NCBI GenBank assembly: GCA_964472265.1
Contig: CAYYJO010000057.1
Location: 1-12,932, forward strand
DNA length: 12,932 bases
Direction: 5' to 3'
Origin: JAGNLA01 sp964472265
Lineage (GTDB): Bacteria; Caldisericota; Caldisericia; JAAYUI01
The notes under the pieces were generated by a model, which saw only the letters and a list, made by a program, of their open reading frames with translations, did not search any database and was not told the DNA's origin. This document shows, in pieces, positions 1 through 5,992 of this stretch. Position 1 is the first letter of the stretch, and each line of letters opens with the position of its first letter. A program made the translations under genes and the position numbers.

Positions 1-401
1 ATATTATTCTCTTTTATTAGTTTATTTAAATCATCATCTTTTTTTGTCCAAAGGTTTTCAAACTTCGAATCAATATAATCATAAACCTTTATTTGTTTTT
101 ATGATTTGCCAGTATTGCTATATGAGTGCTTAAAGGTTAATAATCCTTCAGAATCAAGCAAGGAACAATCTAATTTTCCTTCTACACTAAATGATACTTC
201 AATTTCGGCATCTTCATTGCCCGCTCCTTTGAAAATATCTTTTGCATCAATCTTTCCATCAAAGAAAGCCTTTAAAGCATATAGTATTATCGATTTTCCT
301 GAATCGTTTTTACCTACAAGAACATTATACTTGTTAAGCTCAAAATTTGATAATTCTTTTATCCCTCTGAAGTTTTTGATGCTAATTTTCTTAATTATCA
401 T
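1..401 (-). pseudogene. AAA ATPase of RecF/OLD type, N-terminal part, in-frame stop, cut by window edge
   Basis: Reading starts at the ATG whose first base is 401, preceded by a strong GGAGG site four bases away, and gives MIIKKISIKNFRG. This is the usual N-terminus of RecF/SMC-like and OLD-family ATPases. A Walker A motif GKNDSGKS follows at residues 29-36. The frame meets TAA at 99-101 after 100 codons. It then stays open in the same frame to the window edge, for 32 codons (KQIKVYDYIDSKF...), with similar lysine/aspartate-rich composition. Intact family members are several hundred residues long, with Walker B and often a TOPRIM nuclease part. I therefore read this as a gene broken by a nonsense mutation or a sequencing error, not a 100-residue protein. 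The DNA is AT-rich: 35 of 120 bases are G or C in the two blocks 1-60 and 181-240. OLD-like ATPases often act in anti-phage defence, but the deciding part lies outside the window. Readthrough is possible but unsupported. Confidence 0.6.
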
Positions 402-413
402 CTTTCCTCCATA

Positions 414-505
414 TGGCGGAGAAGGGGGGATTTGAACCCCCGAAGCAGGTCGCCCCACTTACCTGATTTCGAGTCAGGCGCTTTCAACCGCTCAGCCACC
501 TCTCC
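414..505 (-). tRNA. tRNA-Ser(CGA)
   Basis: The minus strand folds into a class II tRNA. The acceptor stem is GGAGAGG/CTTCTCC with one G-U pair. The D-arm begins GGCTGAG. The anticodon stem CCTGA/TCAGG holds the loop CTCGAAA, which gives anticodon CGA. A long variable arm follows, then T-stem GGGGG/CCCCC with loop TTCAAAT, discriminator G and an encoded CCA at 414-416. The anticodon reads the serine codon UCG. The gene has its own promoter just upstream and is followed, 12 bases on, by the AT-rich ATPase gene. Confidence 0.96.
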
Positions 506-517
506 GCACTGCGTGAC

Positions 518-546
518 AATATATCAAAACGCGGGGCGTTTGGCAA
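518..546 (-). promoter_or_regulatory. sigma70-like promoter of tRNA-Ser
   Basis: On the minus strand a -35 box TTGCCA (541-546) and a -10 box TATATT (518-523) are separated by 17 bases. Each matches the consensus at five of six positions. The -10 box ends 12 bases before the tRNA 5' end, so a short precursor leader is expected. The tRNA is therefore probably transcribed independently of the upstream yhaM gene, although read-through is possible. Confidence 0.65.
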
Positions 547-565
547 GGAAAACTGTTAAATGGTC

Positions 566-1510
566 TCAGAGCCTGAACAGCTTGCGGTTGTCCAGGAATT
601 TGATGCGGTCGGTCGATCCGCCTTCAGGCACCTTCTCGAGCATCCTGAAATACTCATCCATCCTTGAATCTCCAAGGTCGGCAAGGTGGAGCGCGAAGGC
701 TTCGATGGTCATCGGGAGCTTGGGTGAGCCGTACTCGTAGGCGCCGTGGTGGCTGAGGATGCAGTGCTCGATATGGATTGTCAGCCTTGGGTCGAGTTCG
801 GCTATGTGTGCGCATTTTTGGAAGATGTCGCGGCTGATGATGATGTGGCCAATCAATTCGCCCTCATCGGTTCGCTCGAAGTTCAAATCCCAGGAGTTTT
901 CGCGGGTTTTGCCGATGTCATGGAAAAGTGCAGCCGTAAGTACAACATCACGGTCAATTGCTGGATAGAGCTGGGCTAGATGGTCACAGAATTTCATGAC
1001 GCACAATGTGTGGTGCGCAAGGCCACCGATGTAGGCGTGGTGGAGGTTTGTGGCTCCAGGTGCTGTTTTGAAGCTGTCTGCGATTTCGGGATCATCGAAG
1101 AATGCGCCAACAACCCGCTTTAGACCGTGATCTTTTATCGAGGTAAGAAGCTCGTTAAGTTCGCTTAAAATGTCTGTGATTTCAACCGGTGACTGTGGAA
1201 GGAACCAGCTCTGGTCGAAGTTCTTCGGGTCTGCCTTGCCGATTCTTTCGGCAATCATCTGCAAACGCCCTTCATAAAGGTCGATCCTGCCACGGATTAC
1301 AACCACCGACTTCTCGGCAAAATCAGCTCCAAACTCTTTTATTGAGTTTTCCCACATTTTGCCGTCGACGGTTCCTGTTTTGTCGCTGACTGTGAACTGG
1401 ATGTAGGGTTTGCCTTCTTTTGTTTGACGTTCAGTTTTTTTCAGGCAGACATAATAATCCTGAAATTGTTGGCCTGGAGTGAATTCCTTGATAAATACAT
1501 GGTTGTTCAT
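566..1510 (-). CDS. YhaM-family 3'-5' exoribonuclease (OB-fold plus HD domain)
   Basis: A 314-residue cytosolic protein with the layout of YhaM-type exoribonucleases. An N-terminal OB-fold nucleic-acid-binding domain covers about residues 8-95 (LKKTERQT, FTVSDKTGTVDGKMW). A metal-dependent HD phosphohydrolase domain covers about 155-300. Metal ligands fit HHAYIGGLAHHTL (His166), LFHDIGK (His197-Asp198), ELIGH (His222), LSHHG (His254-255) and HLADLGD (Asp278). The family degrades RNA from the 3' end. The start is the ATG at 1510, six bases past a GGAGAG site. Its ATG overlaps the tadA stop as ATGA, so translation is likely coupled. A longer open frame reaching to 1708 only shadows tadA and is rejected. 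Length matches Bacillus YhaM, which is about 314 residues. The context with tadA, gltX and two tRNAs fits RNA metabolism. Confidence 0.88.
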   Translation of the reverse strand: MNNHVFIKEFTPGQQFQDYYVCLKKTERQTKEGKPYIQFTVSDKTGTVDGKMWENSIKEFGADFAEKSVVVIRGRIDLYEGRLQMIAERIGKADPKNFDQSWFLPQSPVEITDILSELNELLTSIKDHGLKRVVGAFFDDPEIADSFKTAPGATNLHHAYIGGLAHHTLCVMKFCDHLAQLYPAIDRDVVLTAALFHDIGKTRENSWDLNFERTDEGELIGHIIISRDIFQKCAHIAELDPRLTIHIEHCILSHHGAYEYGSPKLPMTIEAFALHLADLGDSRMDEYFRMLEKVPEGGSTDRIKFLDNRKLFRL

Positions 1511-1953
1511 CTGTCTCTCCTTTTTTGAAAAAATTCCCTGATGAGAGCTGCCGATTCGTCTTGTCCGCCCATCCTGAAAACCTGTGCGCTCCAGCCAAAA
1601 ACCGGATGCACAGCCAGATTTCCCCGTGAACCACACGCTCCGTTTGCCGGATCGTAGGCTGAAAAGAAGATTTTTGTGATGCGTGCAAGAAGGATTGCAC
1701 CGACGCACATGGGGCAGGGTTCCAAAGTGACGTATATTGAAGCGCCGGTAAGCCTGCGGTCACCAAGCGTTTTTGCTGCATTTCTGATGGCTACGATTTC
1801 GGCGTGGGCTGTGGGGTCATTATCAAGAAAAGTTCTGTTGAAACCAGAGCCAATTACCTGCCCATTTAAAACTATGACAGCGCCCACCGGTAGTTCTTCA
1901 TGCTGGAGCGCCAGTTTTGCCTGATCAAGAGCCAGTTTTGCAAATTCTTCCAT
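1507..1953 (-). CDS. tadA: tRNA-specific adenosine-34 deaminase TadA
   Basis: A 148-residue zinc deaminase that converts adenosine 34 of tRNA-Arg(ACG) to inosine, which lets one tRNA read CGU, CGC and CGA. Visible motifs are HAE (His50, proton-shuttle Glu52) and PCPMC (Cys80 and Cys83). These supply the three zinc ligands and catalytic acid of the cytidine-deaminase fold. The downstream part (FFSAYDPANGACGS) is typical of TadA. I chose ATG at 1953 (MEEFAKLALDQ). A TTG at 1965 would add four residues. Neither has a strong ribosome binding site; a weak GGGA lies six bases before the ATG. The gene starts 20 bases past the 3' end of tRNA-Arg(ACG), its own substrate, and its stop overlaps the start of yhaM. 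It should be co-transcribed with gltX. Confidence 0.95.
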   Translation of the reverse strand: MEEFAKLALDQAKLALQHEELPVGAVIVLNGQVIGSGFNRTFLDNDPTAHAEIVAIRNAAKTLGDRRLTGASIYVTLEPCPMCVGAILLARITKIFFSAYDPANGACGSRGNLAVHPVFGWSAQVFRMGGQDESAALIREFFQKRRDR

Positions 1954-1973
1954 CGGTTGTCCCAAAATAAAAA

Positions 1974-2047
1974 CGCGGCTGACAGGATTTGAACCTGCAA
2001 CAACCGGTTCCGTAGACCGGTACTCTATCCAATTGAGCTACAGCCGC
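1974..2047 (-). tRNA. tRNA-Arg(ACG)
   Basis: The acceptor stem GCGGCTG/CAGCCGC is perfect. The anticodon stem CCGGT/ACCGG holds loop CTACGGA, which gives anticodon ACG. The T-arm is GCAGG-TTCAAAT-CCTGT and the discriminator is G. CCA is not encoded (the next bases are TTT), unlike the other two tRNAs in the window. The 5' end lies three bases after the gltX stop codon, so the tRNA is cut from the gltX mRNA or from a read-through product. ACG is the anticodon whose A34 TadA deaminates, and tadA is the next gene. Confidence 0.97.
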
Positions 2048-2050
2048 ACT

Positions 2051-3508
2051 CTAGTTTTTAATCAAAGAGGCGGCTTTGTCAATGCGATCCAGGCTAAGAG
2101 AGCGCCCAAGCACCTGCATGCTCTCAAACAGTGGCGGTGTGGCCTTCTTGCCTGTGACTGCAATGCGGATTGGCATGAACAGGTCGCCAGCGCCCCAGCC
2201 AAGCGATGAAGCCAGCGCACGACAGGTGTTTTCAATCTCCGTGTGGTTCCAGTCCTCAATTTTTGAAAGCTCGTCCTTGACCATTTCAAGTGCGTTCGAG
2301 ATTTCCGGAAGTGATTTTTTCTTAGATTCAAACAGCGCCTTGTCATATTGAAGTTCTGTCTTGAAGAAGAAATCGAAGGCGTCTGGTGATTCCGAGAAGA
2401 GCCTGATTCTTTCCTGCTCAAGCGCAATCACGCTCTCAAGCCACTTTCTGTCATGATTGTCAGTATCGAATCCTGCATTTTTGAGGTGCGGGATCACTTC
2501 ATCGACGAGTTTTGGGAGCGGCATTTCGCGGATGTAAACGCCGTTGAGCCATTTGAGCTTTTCAGGGTCAAAGATTGCGTCTGAGCGCTGGATTTTTTCC
2601 AGGCTGAAGGCATCGATCATTTCCTTGACTGTCATTTTTTCCCTGTTGTCGCCAGGATTCCAGCCCAGGAGAGCGATGAAATTGACGACGGCTTCGGGAA
2701 GGAAGCCAAGCGCCTGAAAATCGCCGATATATACAGCTCCTTCACGCTTTGAAAGTTTTTTTCTCTGGGTGTTGAGGATGAGCGAGAAGTGTCCAAACTG
2801 TGGTACATCCCATCCAAGGGCTTTGTAGATCAAGATTTGCTTGGAGGTGTTGGTGAGATGATCCTGACCTCGCAGGACGTGTGATATTTCCATAAGGTGG
2901 TCATCGATGACGCATGCGAAGTTGTAAAGTGGCATCCCGCCTGGTTTTGCGATGATGAAATCGTCAAAGGTTTCGGAATCGACATCGACAGTTTCCCTGA
3001 TGAGGTCTGTGAAGCTGATTTTTGCATCGTCCGGAACCCTTAGCCTTATGGTTGCCCTTTCTCCATTTGCCACTCTTCTTTTGGCTTCTTCGATCGGGAC
3101 ATTCCTGCAGGCATTGTCGTAGCGGTAGATGACGTGGGCTTTTTCGGCAGCCTCTCGCTTTGCTGCTAGTTCTTCCTGTGGGCAGAAGCAATAGTAGGCA
3201 GTGCCGTCATCGATTAATTGGTTTATGAACTTTTTGTAGATGTCGACTCGCTCTGACTGGCGGTATGGGCCAAACTTGCCTGGATTGTCCGGACCTTCAT
3301 CCCAATCGAGGCCAAGCCACTTGAGGCCTTCATAGATTGCCATTTCCGATTCGTGAGTGGATCTCTGTTCATCGGTGTCCTCCACGCGAAGGATGAATTT
3401 TCCTCCAACATGACGGGCAAACAGGAAATTGAACAGTCCTGTTCTTGCATTTCCGATGTGCAGCTTGCCTGTTGGCGACGGTGCAAGCCTTACTCTGATC
3501 TCACTCAT
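2051..3508 (-). CDS. gltX: glutamate--tRNA ligase
   Basis: A 485-residue class I aminoacyl-tRNA synthetase that charges tRNA-Glu with glutamate in the cytosol. The catalytic Rossmann fold opens with RLAPSPTGKLHIGNAR, where HIGN (17-20) is the HIGH signature. The second signature is KKLSKR at 250-255. A zinc-knuckle pattern is seen as Cys107-x-Cys109 and Tyr130-x3-Cys134, the C-x-C...Y-x3-C arrangement of many bacterial GluRS enzymes. The C-terminal third is the helical anticodon-binding region. Length is normal. The start is the ATG at 3508 with AAGGAG seven bases upstream. A good promoter lies 31 bases before it. The stop TAG is three bases from tRNA-Arg(ACG). Whether it is discriminating or also charges tRNA-Gln cannot be told here; no gatCAB genes are in view. 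Confidence 0.97.
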   Translation of the reverse strand: MSEIRVRLAPSPTGKLHIGNARTGLFNFLFARHVGGKFILRVEDTDEQRSTHESEMAIYEGLKWLGLDWDEGPDNPGKFGPYRQSERVDIYKKFINQLIDDGTAYYCFCPQEELAAKREAAEKAHVIYRYDNACRNVPIEEAKRRVANGERATIRLRVPDDAKISFTDLIRETVDVDSETFDDFIIAKPGGMPLYNFACVIDDHLMEISHVLRGQDHLTNTSKQILIYKALGWDVPQFGHFSLILNTQRKKLSKREGAVYIGDFQALGFLPEAVVNFIALLGWNPGDNREKMTVKEMIDAFSLEKIQRSDAIFDPEKLKWLNGVYIREMPLPKLVDEVIPHLKNAGFDTDNHDRKWLESVIALEQERIRLFSESPDAFDFFFKTELQYDKALFESKKKSLPEISNALEMVKDELSKIEDWNHTEIENTCRALASSLGWGAGDLFMPIRIAVTGKKATPPLFESMQVLGRSLSLDRIDKAASLIKN

Positions 3509-3539
3509 TTTCGACTCCTTGTTTGCTTATGATTTCTAC

Positions 3540-3568
3540 ATCATATCACAAGGATTCGATTTCCTCAA
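3540..3568 (-). promoter_or_regulatory. promoter of the gltX-tRNA-Arg-tadA-yhaM operon
   Basis: On the minus strand -35 TTGAGG (3563-3568) and -10 TATGAT (3540-3545) are separated by 17 bases. The -10 box ends 31 bases before the gltX ATG, leaving room for the AAGGAG site. The -35 box forms one arm of a short imperfect palindrome, CCTCAACTTCGATGAGG (3563-3579). That could be an operator, but it may be chance. Confidence 0.6.
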
Positions 3569-3611
3569 CTTCGATGAGGATTAAATGGGGTCAATCCTAT
3601 TAAATTGTCTA

Positions 3612-4730
3612 TCAGGGCCTTGGTAGCGAGATGTACTTGAAAACTACATAAGCAATGAACCCGGTGACAAATATGATTCCCTGCCATCTCTCAAGCTCAT
3701 ACCTTTTGCCCAGATACATGAACAGCCAAAGGAACACGGCCACACCAAACGCCATGTACATGTCAACCATGTTGTTCTGATCGAATGGAAGGGGTCTTAA
3801 GAATGCCGTGTCAAAACCAAGCGCCCAAAGAGCGTTAAGGGTGTTGGCGCCAACGATGTTTCCGATTGCAAGGTTCTTTTTGCGCTTGATGATCGACATT
3901 ATCGAAACGGCAAATTCGGGCATTGAAGTACCCATGGCAACGATTGTCAAACCAATGAAAGCTTCCGACATGCCGGCAATCCTTGCTATCGCTACGGCAT
4001 TGTCAACCATTATTCTCGAACCGCCGATGAGAATCCCGAATCCAACAACCAGATAAATAATAATTTTTGCAACTGGCGGGATCGTGTCGCCGGTCACTTC
4101 ATGAACTTTTCTGTTTGCGTGTTTTTCCTTGCCGACAAGCGATCTGAACCAGTCGACGATTGCGTAGAAAACATCCCAGAAAATGCTAAGGAATTTTGGC
4201 TCTTCTGCCTCTTCTTCCTGACTTTCATTGTGTTCCGATTCCTTTGCCTGCTTTGTGGCAATCCTTGCGGAAATATAGAGATAGACAAGGTAGATTGCAA
4301 AGAAACCGAGAAGGATGAATCCATCGAGCCTTGTCAGGTTACCGTCAAAGCAGAGAGCGCCCAGGATGAAGATGGAGGCTGCAGCAAGCGGAACCTGTTT
4401 TACAACGATATCCCTTTCGGTTTTTATGGCACCGATCATCGAACAGACACCAAGGATTCCGGCTATGTTGAAGATGTTGCTGCCAACGATGTTTCCAATT
4501 GCGATTTGGACGTTGCCCTCAATGGTTGCAAAAACATTGACTGTGAACTCTGGAAGCGTTGTTGCAATGGCAATCATGAACATTCCAAGGAAAAACATCG
4601 GAACCTTGGTCATTTTGTTTATGAGCGTGGCACCCATGACAACGCCGTTTGATCCCCAGACGACAAGCATAACACCGATGCAGAACAGGACAAAATAAAG
4701 CAGCACAAGCAGGATGGTTTCCAAATTCAT
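3612..4730 (-). CDS. CaCA-family sodium/calcium (cation) exchanger, YrbG-like
   Basis: A 372-residue inner-membrane antiporter. It has the two inverted alpha-repeats of the CaCA superfamily. Alpha-1 holds ATTLPE (56-61) and GNIVGSNIFN (79-88). Alpha-2 holds GTSMPE (267-272) and GNIVGANTLN (290-299). The repeats supply Glu61 and Glu272 as probable cation ligands. About ten membrane segments are split by a charged cytosolic loop (about 156-215) with an EEEAEE run. The family exchanges Na+ or H+ for Ca2+ or related cations; the true substrate is not readable. ATTLPE replaces the more usual GTSLPE. The start is ATG 4730 with AAGGAG very close (two bases), and no competing start has a better site. 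It is divergent from the metal exporter at 4935. It ends about 100 bases before gltX, which has its own promoter. Confidence 0.9.
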   Translation of the reverse strand: MNLETILLVLLYFVLFCIGVMLVVWGSNGVVMGATLINKMTKVPMFFLGMFMIAIATTLPEFTVNVFATIEGNVQIAIGNIVGSNIFNIAGILGVCSMIGAIKTERDIVVKQVPLAAASIFILGALCFDGNLTRLDGFILLGFFAIYLVYLYISARIATKQAKESEHNESQEEEAEEPKFLSIFWDVFYAIVDWFRSLVGKEKHANRKVHEVTGDTIPPVAKIIIYLVVGFGILIGGSRIMVDNAVAIARIAGMSEAFIGLTIVAMGTSMPEFAVSIMSIIKRKKNLAIGNIVGANTLNALWALGFDTAFLRPLPFDQNNMVDMYMAFGVAVFLWLFMYLGKRYELERWQGIIFVTGFIAYVVFKYISLPRP

Positions 4731-4867
4731 TTCTCCTTTACCGGATATGTTATCAATTTAAGGCATGAACGGATAACGAAAAACAAAATCCATTGCCACT
4801 TCATTTAACAAACCTTGGTATCATCAAGTTTTTGCATTTGGGATTGCAGGAGTGGTTACAATTTCGC

Positions 4868-4896
4868 TTGTCAATGGCGACGTTTGAGCCTAAAAT
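4868..4896 (+). promoter_or_regulatory. promoter of the ArsP_2-like exporter
   Basis: TTGTCA (4868-4873) and TAAAAT (4891-4896), 17 bases apart, each match consensus at five of six positions. Transcription would begin near 4903. That gives a leader of about 20-30 bases, too short for a riboswitch downstream of the start site. I see no recognisable metal riboswitch between 4731 and 4922. Confidence 0.55.
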
Positions 4897-4934
4897 GAGC
4901 TATGCATGAATAGACTGAAATTGTGGAGCCGATA

Positions 4935-5861
4935 TTGAGCACTGTACTGGGCGCATTTTGGGACACCATCTCGGACACTCTGAGGCTTATTCCTTTCCTC
5001 CTGGTCGTGTATATTGGCATCGAGTTGGTCGAGTACTATTTCGGCGGGAAAATCAGGCAGTCTCTTCAAAGAGTCGGCAGAGCAGGCCCGGCTTTCGGTG
5101 CATTGGCAGGGACATTGCCCCAGTGCGGATTCTCGGTCATGGCATCAGCCATCTACACCCAGAGGCTCATCACGATTGGAACGCTCATCGCCGTATATCT
5201 TTCCACTTCCGACGAGGCCATTCCAGTCATTCTTTCACGACCAGACAAGATAATGCTCATCATTCCATTGATTCTCACAAAACTGGCTGTCGCTATTCCA
5301 GCTGGATTCATCATCGACCTCGTTTTCAGAAGGCAAAACAGGAAAACCCTCAACCACATCAAGGCTTTCGCCTCAGGCACAGACGACTCCGCCCACCACC
5401 ACGAAGGAATCATCGACCAGAAAGCCTGCTGCGGTCACCATCCAGACTCTGGCGCAAAAAAATTTGACGCAAAACAGCTGATCTTCCACCCGCTCATTCA
5501 CACCGGCAAAATCCTGCTCTACATTTTCGTTATGACCTTTGCCCTGAACCTTGCGCTAGCCTTCATCGGTGAGGAGACGCTCCACAGGATTCTGCTTTCA
5601 AACTCGATCTTTCAACCGTTTGTTGCCGGGCTTGTCGGGCTGATCCCCAACTGTGCAGCATCGGTCGCCCTTACGCAGCTTTACATCAACGGGTCGCTGA
5701 GTTTCGGGTCGGTTGTTGCCGGTCTGTGCGCAAGCGGCGGGCTTGGCATTCTGGTTCTTTTCAAGGAGGAGAAGAGCTGGAAGGAGAGGTTGATGATTGT
5801 GGGGCTGCTTTATGGCGTCAGCGTTTTAGCCGGACTTGTTATCGTTCTGTTTAGAATTTGA
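4935..5861 (+). CDS. putative heavy-metal/manganese exporter, ArsP_2 type
   Basis: A polytopic membrane protein of 308 residues from TTG 4935. It resembles the Pfam family described as a putative ten-TM heavy-metal exporter (ArsP_2), often annotated as a putative manganese transporter. Two related halves are visible. One holds GTLPQCGFSVMASAIYTQ (about 59-76) and the other GLIPNCAASVALTQLYI (about 235-251). Each has a Pro-x-Cys in a membrane segment, which suggests an internal duplication. The loop between them carries HHHE and CCGHH (about 154-169), likely metal-binding. A GTG at 4923 would add four residues but lacks a ribosome binding site. TTG 4935 has GGAG six bases upstream, and family N-termini begin about there. 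Substrate is uncertain: Mn, As and other metals have been proposed for relatives. It is divergent from the cation exchanger. Confidence 0.82.
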   Translation: MSTVLGAFWDTISDTLRLIPFLLVVYIGIELVEYYFGGKIRQSLQRVGRAGPAFGALAGTLPQCGFSVMASAIYTQRLITIGTLIAVYLSTSDEAIPVILSRPDKIMLIIPLILTKLAVAIPAGFIIDLVFRRQNRKTLNHIKAFASGTDDSAHHHEGIIDQKACCGHHPDSGAKKFDAKQLIFHPLIHTGKILLYIFVMTFALNLALAFIGEETLHRILLSNSIFQPFVAGLVGLIPNCAASVALTQLYINGSLSFGSVVAGLCASGGLGILVLFKEEKSWKERLMIVGLLYGVSVLAGLVIVLFRI

Positions 5862-5873
5862 TAGGATAGAACA

Positions 5874-5934
5874 TTTTTTGTCCCCCCTTAATAAGGGGGG
5901 TAGGGGGGATTATAAATCCTCGACGAAGTCGAGG
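5874..5934 (+). repeat. dispersed palindromic repeat, copy R1
   Basis: A T-run is followed by a perfect hairpin CCCCCCTT-AAT-AAGGGGGG (5882-5900) and TAGGGGGGATT. A second perfect hairpin CCTCGAC-GAA-GTCGAGG (5918-5934) comes next. The first half matches copy R3 read on the other strand (both end AAG-rich, GGGGGTAGGGGG). The GAA-loop hairpin resembles those in R2 and R4. No T-tract follows the G-rich stem, so it is not a standard terminator for the exporter gene. Confidence 0.75.
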
Positions 5935-5935
5935 C

Positions 5936-5955
5936 AAAAAACACTCCCTCACCCG
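5936..5955 (+). repeat. left arm of inverted repeat flanking the methyltransferase
   Basis: An A-run is followed by ACTCCCTCACCCG (5943-5955). This is the inverted partner of CGGATGAGGGAGT (7818-7830) beyond the methyltransferase, with 12 of 13 bases identical. It appears to be a partial copy of the R4 repeat end in opposite orientation. Confidence 0.55.
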
Positions 5956-5976
5956 CTAACGCAGGCGATGGAAATC

Positions 5977-5985
5977 TGCTATAAT
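5977..5985 (+). promoter_or_regulatory. extended -10 promoter, leaderless methyltransferase mRNA
   Basis: TGCTATAAT gives TGn (5977-5979) plus a perfect -10 TATAAT (5980-5985). No good -35 is present 17 bases upstream. The ATG is at 5993, only seven bases after the -10. Transcription should therefore start at or within a base or so of the start codon, giving a leaderless mRNA. No Shine-Dalgarno sequence precedes the ATG, which agrees. Confidence 0.6.
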
Positions 5986-5992
5986 CCCCCGC

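Noticed and set aside
99..101. TAA recoded as a sense codon
   Set aside because: Several intact genes in the window end at TAA, and nothing suggests an altered code.
3563..3579. Palindrome overlapping the gltX -35 box as a terminator or operator
   Set aside because: The stem is five base pairs around a mismatch with no T-run; it may be chance, so it is mentioned only with the promoter.
4101..4652. Long plus-strand open frame across the exchanger gene
   Set aside because: It is the antisense shadow of a clear CaCA exchanger with both alpha-repeats, and its translation shows no family motif.
4731..4934. Manganese (yybP-ykoY) riboswitch before the exporter
   Set aside because: No conserved riboswitch core is seen, and the predicted transcript leader is only about 20-30 bases.
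5881..5900. G/C-rich hairpin after the exporter gene as an intrinsic terminator
   Set aside because: No T-run follows the stem on either strand, and the element matches repeat copies elsewhere, so it is listed as a repeat.
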